NCBI GenBank assembly: GCA_000442125.1 | Contig: KE546974.1 | Span: forward strand, 744,001-808,000 | Length of the DNA: 64,000 bases | Direction: 5' to 3' | Origin: Opeltia flavorubescens | Lineage: Eukaryota; Ascomycota; Lecanoromycetes; Teloschistales; Teloschistaceae | Shown: positions 1 through 9,983 of the stretch, in pieces | How positions within the stretch are numbered: the stretch's first letter is position 1 | Layout of the letters: each line of letters starts with the position of its first letter | Made by a program: the position numbers and the translations under genes | The notes under the pieces: generated by a model | What the model saw: the letters and a program-made list of their open reading frames with translations, nothing else | Database searches by the model: none | Told to the model about the DNA's origin: nothing

Positions 1-548
1 CAGTGCTCTTCGAAGGAACAGATCAGCAACTTCAAAAGATGGACGTACATAGAAATGGTTATGCTTTGATAGCATCTGCACTTCAGTGGATGAATTGATA
101 AAGGCGAAGTGTCAATGTGCCTGGTTGAGAAGGCGTTTTCATTCTTGGAAATCGTGCCCTTCATTGCTTGGTGAAGAAATTTTGTCTCTTTCTAAGCAGG
201 TGCGACACCTACCTTTTGTCTATATCACGGGAACGCTCAGAATCACAAAGAATTTATGCTTGAGCCGTTCGATATACTCCAAGCAATCTTAGTTCTCTAA
301 ACACAGGAAATCAATGAGGTGAAAGGTGTTCTAGATGCTACGCAAGAAACAGCGCATAAATAACATAGTCAACAGCTCACAAACATTGTATAGCGACGCG
401 TCGCGGACCCGACATCACAAAGGATCTTGCTGAAATCAACAATGCATCCAAATTGAACGCTTGCCATTGTGCGCAAGAGGCTCCCTCGAGTTATTTGTTC
501 ACTGATTTCCGTGCTTGACTCCTGGTGGAAAGGAAGACTTCTTCACAC
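1..548. other. Left-edge region, no firm gene
   Basis: No gene can be supported. Short coding-like runs occur on the plus strand: an open frame from base 2 to a stop near 92, and a second short run near 112-170. They could be the last exons of a gene that begins left of the window, but frames change without convincing splice sites. The remainder up to the zinc-finger gene is probably 3' flanking DNA. Confidence 0.3.
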
Positions 549-2010
549 CTATTGAGAGCTGGGTACAGACCATGGTAGACCAGGTACCTCTGGGATATCA
601 CAAGTATCGAAGTCTTGGAGTAATCTTCTAGTTTGACTGTCCCCGTTGTATATTGGTTTGCTCTTCGAAGGACCGATCGCTGGAACAGTGGTTTCGACGA
701 ACTCTTGATTCAGCTCGGCGGTGGATGAAATCAGGTTGTGCTCCAAGTGTGGCTCCAAGAGAAAAGGAAAGCCCTGGCTCATTTTGTTGTACGACTCTTC
801 GTCGATACTCGCAAACTCGTCTGCATCATCTATAGTTGAGGGTGTAGACGAGCGAATCCGACCCTGATTGTGACCGTCACCACGAAAAATGCTATTTCTG
901 TGGACCCTCTCACTGTCCAGCTTCGATTGAGCGCTATCGACTTGGCATGAAGGATCACAGCCGCTCTCAATTGTCTCGGATAGCGTTTGCTCTTGACCTT
1001 CTGGCACATACCAGGTCCCTGGATTACCAGCTAAGCTGTCATCGTCGAAACGGCGGTTGATACCTGTATCAGAGCTTGCCTGCGGTGTCTCAATGGTTCG
1101 ACTTTTGTCTTCAGTTGCTGCAGGATTCTTTCTTCGTCTTTTGCACTGGCGCTGTGTGAGAAGTGCACTCTCGAATTGGTTGTTCAGCGTCGAGGCGCCA
1201 ACGACGCATTCTTCATTCTCCGAGCGGGTTCGTTTTTTTCTTACATCTTCTGCGGATACTGATAGGTCTTTCATCGTCGCTACATAGACACCTTGAACTG
1301 GTGAGAAGAGCATAGCAATCAGCTCTCTGCTAGCTTGATCATCGGTCGTGTTAGCCAATAATTCAAAAGCGCGTGCGATCCGCCAAGAGGGAGTTTCTCC
1401 ATCTTGATCGGGAGATGCTCCTTCACTTTGTATTAGAGAGATGAAGCGCTCTCCTACCGCAGCTGAACCTACTGGATATGAAATGAACCTGAGCGTTCAC
1501 AACCCTAGAGCCTTGATTCGCTATGCCAGCTCGTCTGTAATGGGTTCGCTCGTGGGATGTCAGACCGTGGAGGCTGCCGAAGGAGCGATCACATTGAAAA
1601 CAATGTTTGCGCTCCAAGATCATCTTCAAGGCTCTATGTCCAGCTCCTTTGGATGTCCGTAGATGGCCGTGGTAAAGGTTTGGTTTAGAGAAGTACCTGT
1701 TACAGTTTTCGGCCGGACAGGCATATGGATGCTCTTCGGTCGGAGCGTTGGGTGTATAGAAGATACCGAGCTTAGCTTCGAGATGATTAACCCGCGCTTC
1801 AATCGATTCGATAGTTGCGTTCAAAGGTGTCAGATCAGTCAGATCTGATGGCGTCGGTTCGGTATGAAGCCCTTCGACGACACAAAGTCGTGCGTCGATG
1901 GCTTCGACACGCGTCCACTGCTTAAGAAGTTGGCGGTGCAAATCAAAGTTCGCCATCTTCCCGTCATTCATGATTTTGCGAGTCCTGCGTGTGGTGGTAC
2001 TGTTGGACAT
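549..2010 (-). CDS. C2H2 zinc-finger protein
   Basis: Two exons, 2010..1473 and 1417..549, give 468 residues. The 55 bp intron joins the frames exactly, with donor GTAGGT. The start at 2010 was chosen because it is the first true ATG (context CACAATGT); the frame upstream opens only with TTG. The N-terminal part has a coiled-coil-like segment around residues 60-80 (repeated IEARV/LEAKL). Two zinc fingers follow at about residues 95-155. The first is of the fungal C-x4-C type; the second is a canonical C-x2-C-x12-H-x3-H finger (FQCDRSF...HERTH). The C-terminal 290 residues are polar and low in complexity. A DNA-binding role in the nucleus is inferred from the fingers; the target is unknown. 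The first finger has irregular histidine spacing, common in fungal zinc-finger proteins. Confidence 0.65.
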
Positions 2011-2433
2011 TGTGAGAGACTCTTTATGGTATACAAGACAGAATTTGAAGCATTCGATAAGCAATGAAGTAATATGCTTCGCTATGAAGGGGTAGGCAGA
2101 GATGTTGGGGAGTAGGTTTATTTATGCAACTAGTTGTACGTAGGCATATTTGCATTACCTTTGTAGCCTTGTATTTTATGGGTGAAATATTCATGGCAAT
2201 CCTGCCAATTCTTAGTTTTGCCACCAGGAGCTGAAAAGTTGTTGTACCGTCAGCCTCACAGCGGGAATGACATTCCGGCGGACAGTCGCAGAAGTCTGTT
2301 CGTTATTGTGGTTCGGCAAAGTGCCTACGTCCGGATTGACGAAGCATAATTGCTTGCCGTGGCATGTTCCACGACCAGGATGGCCTAAATTCGTATGAGT
2401 AAATAGAGACCGTGCGATGAATCATACGCCACG

Positions 2434-3090
2434 ATGCAGAAGATGCCCACCGATGCTTCGACTTATGCAAACTAAGCCATGGACTGGTCTGGATATAGTA
2501 GTAGTAGCATGCCTGTTGATGAGAGGCGAATTCTTCTCTTCTACAACGAAAGAGCCTTCGATTCAAGCTCTGAATAATTTAGACACAGAGATAACGGGAT
2601 CAGACTTATATGAGAAGCCAGCATCCGGCAGTCTCTGAGGTAGGATCTTAAATCAGCGTTTGCACTGGAAGCTTCAGCCTTCCACCGCCTCTACTAGCCG
2701 AAAGCTCGTCAGAAATGCGGCGGCTGGCGCCGAACACCACATCATATACCGTTGCCCCAGATTTCCCAGGCGGATTGGTGAAACCCAAACGGGCGGCAGT
2801 CGACGATCTTCAGTGCAGACTAGCCGAGATCCTCGCCACTATCATAGACTTACTTCAACCTGCATGGAACTCAAGATGCTACGGCAGAGTCCTGTAACGT
2901 AGCCATTCAAATTCATGGCCCAGAGAATCTAGTCTGTGAAGCCTAACATGGTTCGAAGACCCGGCCCCTTCACCAGTGAGAGCCCAATTTTCGAACCGAT
3001 CTCTTGAGTATGAGTAACGCATATCATGTTATGGAGCCAATGACAGGGATAAATGGGTATGGTGAATACTCCCGTTCACACACTCCCTGA
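2434..3090 (+). pseudogene. Interrupted coding-like stretch, possible decayed or mis-assembled gene
   Basis: Four short plus-strand reading runs have protein-like composition but lie in changing frames: from ATG 2479 (MDWSGYSSSSMP), the run ending near 2638 (ITGSDLYEKPASG), from ATG 2715 (MRRLAPNTTSYTVAPD, with a leucine-rich helix near 2830), and from ATG 3010 (MSNAYHVMEPM). Some gaps could be short introns, but clear donor and acceptor pairs are missing. No family was recognised. An ambiguous base lies just downstream at 3148. This may be an eroded gene, a poorly sequenced one, or chance. Confidence 0.25.
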
Positions 3091-3385
3091 TAAAGTACCG
3101 TCTCAGAGATTTTTTCTTACTATGTTCTAACCAGAATGACGTGCTTCNCAATTGTAAGAGATAGGCTTCCTAGCACTTTACCTACCGGCCAAGTCTACAA
3201 GTATGGATTCGGAGCAAAAGGCATTGACTCTAATGTGCTCAAGGGCAGATGGAAATAACTTACCTCACCACCGTGGAGAATCCAATGAAAGGACCAGGTA
3301 AATGGAGCCCAAAAAGCCAAACAAAGTTAGCGTCTTGGCTTCTCGGCTACACTTGCCGAGCAAACAAACCATATCCTCGCCTCGA

Positions 3386-3391
3386 TATAAA
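3386..3391 (+). promoter_or_regulatory. TATA-like box of the PIG-C gene
   Basis: The sequence TATAAA lies 55 bp upstream of the ATG at 3446. It supports that ATG over the in-frame ATG at 3302, which lies upstream of this box. Confidence 0.4.
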
Positions 3392-3445
3392 TTGACTTAC
3401 TTACCATTCTTCAAATGGGTCGAATTAAGCAAAGCGAGTCATTCG

Positions 3446-5037
3446 ATGACTTCTTACGATCCATCTGTAACAGGACCGAGAAGTCAAGATTTTTTCGATA
3501 ATATACCTCCGCTGCCTCCCAAACCTTTTACAGATCCAAGTAGGCTAGCACCTGAGGATGCCTTCCTCCCCCAGTCCGCTTCGCACCTTCCCGGGGATTA
3601 TCGAACTTACACAAGGCCAATCAACAGCATCAATGGCAATGTAGATACGCCTTCCTCCCTCGCCTCTGCGCGTGAAAGGCGCGATAAAGACAGAGGTAGA
3701 AGTGGCAGTCGCCGTAGGAAAGGCGTTGGAAGGAAGATCCTATGGGTGAAGAAACCCAAATGTACATAACATTCTTGGGCTTCTCAATTGGTTTTTACAT
3801 CATTAATGAAATGGCAGATCCCGATAACTACACTGATGCGCCTACTTTTCTGTCTCATCTCCAACGCAATCAAGGCCTTCAGCCCTACAACTTTTGGACT
3901 CTCGTTGCGGATTCGACCGTCATAGTTCAGCATCTGTCGTCCGTCGCCATCTTTGTCTGCGGCTTCGTCGGCATTTATCAGGAACAGGTTTCACCTAAGT
4001 CGGTAATCAGCCTAGGTAGCACCGGTACTCTCTTAGGATGGATCCTCTATGATTTCTGGATAGGCCAGGTGAAAGCAGCCACAGCAGGTTCGAAAATCAC
4101 TGCACAGCTTGATTCAGATGCCCATCCGCAAGGGCTGGATGGACAAGCCGACCCATCTCTGTCTCGAGGTCATTCACGACCACCGTCCCGTGGCCGCCAG
4201 CCTTCAGGCCTGGGCCTTACTCTGTCGAACGAAGCCAACGGTTATCGCTCACGTGGAGAGAGTATCGAGCCAACCCCATCAGTCATGTCGGATCAATCAT
4301 TTCATTCACCATCAGCAGGCGGCGCCGACACTTCTCCGGCCGTGGTCCCAAGACATAATCTGTTCGACGATGTCTTGTCCCAGTTCTCCCAGCGTAACCA
4401 GCAGCGTCTTGCAACCGTCAAATCTGCCATTCTTATCGTCACTACGTTGTACGTGCTCAGTCCAATACTCAAATCCCTCACCCAGTCCACGTCCAAAGAC
4501 TCGATCTGGGCAATCAGTGCCACGCTCATGGGTGTCAACATTCTCTTCTTCGACTACAGCGCTGGAATTGATGACAAGTATTTCACCTTTCATCTTTTTT
4601 GATCAATGACCACCATCTCTAATGCGATGACCAGATTCCCTGCTCCTATATCCACCAATGCCGCTGTCATGTCATCAACCGTTTTAGCCTCTCGACTTCT
4701 TAGCCCGACACATGTCTTCAGTCTCATGTTGTTCGCCATTCAAGTTTTTGGTCTGTTCCCGGTCTTCCGAAGGCATCTCCGCCATCACTCGGGGCAGGGT
4801 GACTTTATGCTTACTGCTGCTCTTGTCCTTGTGGCAGGCGGTAGCCTAGGAGTAACGCTATCACAAAATCGAAGTTGGCAAGCCGTGCTGATAGGCATGA
4901 TTCTATGGTCTGCTGGCACAGCACTGGGAATGGGCAGTTGTAGTTGGTGGCTCATTGGGTTGCAACGATACAAAAATGTTGTCATCGGCCCGTGGGATCC
5001 GGCTAGACCGGTCATTCGAAGAGACGGCTGGGATTGA
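3446..5037 (+). CDS. GPI2: GPI2/PIG-C, subunit of the GPI-GlcNAc transferase
   Basis: Three exons, 3446..3761, 3818..4577 and 4635..5037, give 492 residues. Splicing the first intron (56 bp) restores the family motif KYPDNYTD from two frames. The second (57 bp) restores KFPAPISTNAA, the conserved start of the C-terminal domain. PIG-C is a multi-spanning ER membrane subunit of the complex that moves GlcNAc from UDP-GlcNAc to phosphatidylinositol, the first step of GPI-anchor synthesis. The first ~100 residues are polar and basic. Conserved hydrophobic segments flank FWTLVADSTVIVQHLS and the final ILWSAGTALGMG region. A polar insert of about 110 residues (from near 4080 to 4390) sits between membrane segments, as in other filamentous fungi. 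An upstream in-frame ATG at 3302 would add 48 residues. The 3' end is convergent with the next gene, 99 bp away. Confidence 0.9.
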
Positions 5038-5136
5038 TGATGGGTTTTTGGAAGAATAAGGTACCGCATTACACGATATAAACTCGTGCCGCTATTACTT
5101 AACCAAACATTCGAGTTTCCCGTCCGAAGCGCCATT

Positions 5137-5831
5137 TCAATGCTGTTCATTCGATGCCGTCTGATCCAACCAGTCCTCTGTCATCCTCACCTCCCAAGTT
5201 GATGTCTCATACTTAATTCTTGTCTCTTTCACGTACTCTACATCTGTTTCTCTGAACAGCCTGTTCTCCATTTGATCTTTCAGGTCCCATGACTCATTCA
5301 AATCTGCAGCCTCTGCCAGCTTTTCCAATCCTTCTTCCGGCTCCTTTTCTATCTTTCGCCTCAACTCGAATAGCAATTGCTGCATTCTCTCCAGGGCATC
5401 AAAAGCTGTGAACTTATGGACAAAAGTTGCCGATAGCAAGAGGGCTTTGCAGAGAACTTTGGTCCCATACAATCCATATGTGCCCGGATCTGGGAATAAC
5501 GGTGTCATCGTTGCTTGCGGATGCGATGAAGGCAATCTGAAAGATGGCACTTGTAATGCAGGCGGTGGAGATGATTGCGAAATGGGAAGCGTTGAAAGAA
5601 CCGGTTGAGCTCTGAGCCGCTCTTTTCTCTGGAGGAAGCTGTGTGCCTGTTTAATAATTCGCCAGCGTGTTAGTCTTGGTGAGGAGGAGGAGGGGAACAA
5701 AAGTAGGACAGGTTGATGGAGGGACTCACGTATGCATATTGGGCTGCGATAGAGTGGACTTCCTGAGTCACAGCCGTGGTTGGTGGCTTCGGGGCTAGAG
5801 CTTTTTTCAACCGAATTGTGAGATCGTCCAT
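5137..5831 (-). CDS. Conserved-looking hypothetical protein, 203 aa
   Basis: Two exons, 5831..5730 and 5646..5137, separated by an 83 bp intron with a consensus GTGAGT donor. The start ATG lies in a strong context (ATCACCATGGAC); the frame upstream is open but lacks such a context. The protein has a short N-terminal helix (DLTIRLKKAL), a proline- and serine-rich middle, and a charged helical C-terminal half containing LERMQQLLFELRRKIEKEP. There is no signal peptide or membrane segment. I do not recognise the family. It sits tail to tail with the PIG-C gene. Confidence 0.7.
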
Positions 5832-6732
5832 GGTGATGCGGGTTGCTGGCGAAACCGGAAAACCTGTGGATCTAGAGATGGAAGGAAAAGAAGAGAGACG
5901 GGAAGAGAGGTATTCATAAGTCTTCAAGGGACTGTTATTTTTGATCGACAGATTTTTGGTTGATCGCACCTACCGGGATTGGTTCTTTGTTGGTGTTTCT
6001 TCAACAAAGTTGTCTTTGACGATGCTCTTCAACCGTATATGCTTTATCCCAAATGGAGGTAAATCGATACTGCGTTATCCAGATCGATGAATACATTTTT
6101 AAACGGAGGCTTGGAAACAACCCGTACCCTTCACTCAGCCAGTTCTCCCCTGGACCGCTACTTTCCAAAGTATCTTGTCTCTTACATCCTAATACAATCC
6201 ATCGTACCTTCCATGAGATCGAAAAATATGCCAGCTAGTTTCCCGTTTCGTCCATCGTCTCACCCATCATTGATCACCTTAACTTATCTAGGCATAGCAA
6301 TCTCCTTCGCCTGCCTGTTCTTTTTGCCTTGACTGAATGTAGATCCGATCCTACCATGGGGATTCTGCTAGCCAAAGGTTGAATATTTGAGAAAGTTTTG
6401 CCGATCATTTACATGCATGCGAATCACTCGTCGCTTTATTGCGAAGAGTAGATAATGTATATAGCCAGAGCCACACACACTGTTTGTCAAGCAGTTGACT
6501 GGTTTGACGAGGCGCTCCTTCAGGTTGAAGTGCTCGATCTCAGTCTGTTTGCTTATCTCTCCCGACCATCCTCTTCCTAGAGGCTCAAATGTCTATGAAA
6601 TTTTGATCCCTGCTAGTAAGATGGAATACGGCAGTAATTGATTGAGAAATAAAGATTTCAAGCCAGAATACTTCTCGCTGAACGATGAAACAGCCCGGAA
6701 ACGGTGTCAGTAAATGATCGAGGGCCAGCTTT
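5832..6732. other. Intergenic region
   Basis: This is the upstream region of the 203-residue gene. Only short, unconvincing ORFs occur. A weak coding-like run on the plus strand near 6645-6715 (KDFKPEYFSLNDETARKR) may belong to the interrupted gene that follows. Confidence 0.4.
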
Positions 6733-7334
6733 GACGATGATCTTAGAGAAGTTCGTGAACCAATAGGCGCAGAGACCATGATCCCTGGCGCAATGCGTTG
6801 TAAGTCAAAAGCAAGTAGTCTCACGTGTTTGACAGACGCCACTCCACGATTCTTCGAACCATGGTAAACGGGACCGTGGAAAGGGTGATTGAGGGTACCG
6901 ACCATTGAAACGAGATGTCAGAGCACATGTTTAAACAATGCCATGCGCTTATGACGCCACTAGTCTTATTGAAACCAGTATGAAGCTTGAAAACACAGTG
7001 TTGCTTTCTGGTAGTTGGCCTCCGAGTAGTCGCATCCAGGAGAAACCCTCTCATATGCAGCAATCTCAAGCTTAGTCGGCAAATTTTTCGCAAAATCCAC
7101 ATATACGGTTGAGCTATGGCTAGTGTTAGAAATCTCGAAAACGTTTCAAAGGATCTCTTTAGGATAACCTCTTCCCCCATTGATTTTGTACTAACAACTG
7201 GAAACATTTTCTAACGGTATTAACAGTACAGAGACGATCGCGTTCGACAACTTAAGGAGGTAATTATTGAAGAAGGGACAACGACAACAAACTTCCCTTC
7301 GAAGGTCAACAAGTATAGTACGAAAATGTCATAG
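6733..7334 (+). pseudogene. Interrupted 5' part of the 7350-8060 gene
   Basis: Several plus-strand runs have convincing amino-acid composition but are split among frames: 6733 onward (DDDLREVREPIGAETMIPG), ATG 6861 (MVNGTVERVIEGTDH), ATG 6938 (MPCAYDATSLIETSMKLE), ATG 7115 (MASVRNLENVSKDLFRITSS) and about 7228-7334 (YRDDRVRQLKEVIIEEG). The last run ends at a single TAG (7332-7334) that is in frame with the open frame starting at ATG 7350. Candidate GT...AG pairs here would make introns of only 30-40 bp, shorter than any firm intron in this window. The likeliest explanations are a decaying gene or sequence errors. Confidence 0.35.
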
Positions 7335-7349
7335 AGGACCGTTGACACC

Positions 7350-8060
7350 ATGGGCCTACCGAGGGCCCAAGAGCCAATATGGCTGAATGCGTGGCTGGAA
7401 GGTGTCTTCAACTTCAAAACGGACACGCCGGTGAATGGCAAAATATCAGAAATTCGTTTGTGTATCGAGGATACTATGTTGGAATCCATAAAGCCGTACG
7501 ACCTTGGTTTGACCGACGAAAGATATGTGGAGGTAGCACAAACATACAATGAAGTAAGTTTTGATCTGATTTTGCTGTGCTTCTTTCAGCGACGAGAAAG
7601 AGCTGACCCGAAGCAGGCTCATGGTGCCTTGACGATTTCCGATTATACGACTTGTCTTACTAGTATTCAACGGCTCCAGAGATCCTATCTCACGACTCAA
7701 GAGCAGGAGTATCGAGATTATNGGAATCACCACTCGGAGATGCTTTGGGAGGCCACAGTATTTTGGAAAGCAAACCTGATGGAGATGATGATCGCACCAC
7801 TCAGCCACGTATCGCCGATCGTAGGGAGGACTTTTAGTCTTCTTCCACCAAGAATGGCTTTTTACAACGTCATAGTAAACGCATATGGCGGCAGAGTTCC
7901 CGAAGTCTTTGAGGAATTTGTCCAATTGTGCTACAACTTCGATACCCGGCCAAAATGGTTCCACAAGACCAGCGAGAGGGACTTGAGTAATCTGGAGGAA
8001 GATGGCTTCCTGCCGGTCAACGAGAAGCTACGGGAGATTCGACGAAGAATTTGCAGGTGA
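7350..8060 (+). CDS. Hypothetical protein with an ambiguous base
   Basis: The open frame starts at an ATG in strong context (GACACCATGGGC) and codes for up to 236 residues. A consensus GTAAGT donor at 7553 and an acceptor ending CGAAGCAG at 7615 define a 63 bp intron that keeps the frame. Splicing would leave 215 residues; a branch-like CTGAC lies just before the acceptor. Base 7722 is N, which makes one residue undetermined. The protein is rich in aromatic and charged residues (WLNAWLEGVFNF, RPKWFHKTSERDL) and has no obvious signal peptide or known motif. The family is not recognised. Coding-like sequence upstream in the same frame suggests that the true gene is longer and interrupted. Confidence 0.45.
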   Translation: MGLPRAQEPIWLNAWLEGVFNFKTDTPVNGKISEIRLCIEDTMLESIKPYDLGLTDERYVEVAQTYNEVSFDLILLCFFQRRERADPKQAHGALTISDYTTCLTSIQRLQRSYLTTQEQEYRDYXNHHSEMLWEATVFWKANLMEMMIAPLSHVSPIVGRTFSLLPPRMAFYNVIVNAYGGRVPEVFEEFVQLCYNFDTRPKWFHKTSERDLSNLEEDGFLPVNEKLREIRRRICR

Positions 8061-8563
8061 GGTGAGGGAGGTATGATGCGCCGCCCGTATTCGGAACGTT
8101 TGGAAAACCAGCCAGACGCATAGCGAAGAGATCAGGTTGTCTGCTTAGATGTAAGCAGTGAGTCTACATTTGTTCTTATCGAAGCCCATCAAGGCCGCTT
8201 CTCGGCTCGTTCGAGGCGATCAAAATTAAGTAGAGCAGCCAACAAGTCTCTGGTTTTCACATTCGATTCTTGACTTTCAAAAGCTTGGTCAAATCGCCCT
8301 TCATTGGTCTGTTGTGGATCTTAGGATATCAATAATTTGCTGTCATTGAAATTATGCTTCAGTAACGGAGCAGAAAACACCAAGGTACTGGACATGCTGC
8401 AAACTAAGAGAGATGCCACAGAGGATAATGAGAGCATGAAAGACATAGTGATTGACGAAGTCAACAAGCAACAATGGTCTTGGCATTTGCAGAAGTAAGA
8501 GAAAAGGAGACACTTAGGCGCTAATCCCTTGGTAGAAAGCCAGCTGCTTGACATCAAGGTCTC
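8061..8563. other. Intergenic region, convergent 3' ends
   Basis: No supported gene. This is 3' flank for the hypothetical gene on the left and the reductase on the right. Confidence 0.4.
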
Positions 8564-9613
8564 CTATTTTATTTGCGTTACCAACTTGCCTCTATTACCT
8601 CCCTCAAACAGCTTCATCCATGTCTCCACCACACCCTCAAAGCCAGTTTCTACTACTGTCTCGTTCGATGAGTCGACCTTAATTTTTCCTTCCTTCGTCG
8701 CCTTGACTAGCTCTGCAGTCGCCTCTTTGGCTTTAGCCATGAAGTCGAAGATGATGAAACCTCTGATTTCAAGCCTGTTGCTGATGACCTCGAACCAATT
8801 CTTAATCCCATGACCATCACTCTTGTTGTACTCGGCAATCGCGCCACAAGCCGCAATCCTGCCATGTCGTTTCATTCTCGTCAACATCAAGTCCAGAATC
8901 TCTCCACCGACGTTGTCGAAGTAAACTTCCACATATCCATCGGTGGCCTTGATTAAGGCGTCCTTGAAGTCTGCTACTTTGTAGTCCAAGCATACATCCG
9001 CACCAATGCTCTCTACCCACTTGCACTTCTCCGCTCCTCCTGCAATTCCCACAACCTTCTTACATCCCAGGACATTTTTCGCAATCTGCACCACCATCGA
9101 GCCGGTCGCGCCGGCAGCGCCAGACACTACCACGGTATCATCCTTGCCAGCTCTCACAATCTCAGTCAAGCCATAAAAAGCTGTCAGACCTGTCATGCCC
9201 AGGGCTCCAAGGAACTGCGTTACTCCCACGCCTTCAATGTCCTGAACTTTCTGACATGCGCTGGCACCTAGAACACCGTATTCGGTCCAACCCAGATTTG
9301 CAAGAACCTTGTCTCCTTCCTTGAATCCGTCATCCGTGGACTTTAAGACCTCGCATATAGATCGTGCATACATTGGCACGCCAACAGGGACTGGCGGTGC
9401 GTAGAGCCGTTTAGGGTCGATGGTAGCTGATATCCAGCCGCGCTGAGCAGGATCGTTTGAAAGGAAGAGCGTTTTCAGGAGAACCTGATTCGGCTTGAGG
9501 GAAGGGATTGAATTAGTTTGGAGAGTGAAAGTTGAAGAGGAGCCTGTTAAGACCGGAAGGTCTGTAGGTTTATTGGTTAGGATCCATTGGCGGGTTGTGG
9601 TCGGCAACGACAT
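8564..9613 (-). CDS. NADP-dependent MDR reductase, leukotriene B4 dehydrogenase/prostaglandin reductase type
   Basis: A single exon of 349 residues. The start at 9613 is the first ATG; the frame extends three codons further only through a TTG. The protein has the zinc-free medium-chain dehydrogenase layout. The N-terminal GroES-like part contains SNDPAQRGWIS. A Rossmann nucleotide-binding loop follows (VSGAAGATGSMVVQIAK, about residues 155-171), then VYFDNVGGEILD, typical of the PTGR/curcumin reductase subgroup. No structural zinc cysteines are seen. The family reduces alpha,beta-unsaturated ketones and aldehydes with NADPH in the cytosol; the substrate here cannot be told. Length and motifs look complete. 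Confidence 0.88.
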   Translation of the reverse strand: MSLPTTTRQWILTNKPTDLPVLTGSSSTFTLQTNSIPSLKPNQVLLKTLFLSNDPAQRGWISATIDPKRLYAPPVPVGVPMYARSICEVLKSTDDGFKEGDKVLANLGWTEYGVLGASACQKVQDIEGVGVTQFLGALGMTGLTAFYGLTEIVRAGKDDTVVVSGAAGATGSMVVQIAKNVLGCKKVVGIAGGAEKCKWVESIGADVCLDYKVADFKDALIKATDGYVEVYFDNVGGEILDLMLTRMKRHGRIAACGAIAEYNKSDGHGIKNWFEVISNRLEIRGFIIFDFMAKAKEATAELVKATKEGKIKVDSSNETVVETGFEGVVETWMKLFEGGNRGKLVTQIK

Positions 9614-9983
9614 TGCGTGCAAGCGTCCGTCGAAGTGAAGTGATTAATGATATTATGGGAGACAACAGAGTGATACTTTCTTAAGATTGAATGGCTGATC
9701 GTTTGCAAGATCGGACAAACACTTATGAGGAAATATTGCGAAGGATCGCAGTGACGTCAGCAGAAGAGACACCTCGGAGAAAACGACGAAAGTAGTAATT
9801 GCAGCCAGAACTGATTGTAATGAAATTAAAGCTGATTTGCGCGGAAGCAACGATAACTTGATCTCGCCACTCTGGAATATGCACAGCAGTGACTCCTAAT
9901 TTTGTTATACATACCTCCATTTCCGCCCATGTTTTCCCCCATGACGGACTCCGTGGCAATGCTTGTCTTGAAAAAAGCCAAGA
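9614..9983. other. Intergenic region
   Basis: About 370 bp between the reductase start and the 3' end of the GDT1-like gene, both on the minus strand. No gene or RNA seen; it probably holds the reductase promoter. Confidence 0.4.
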
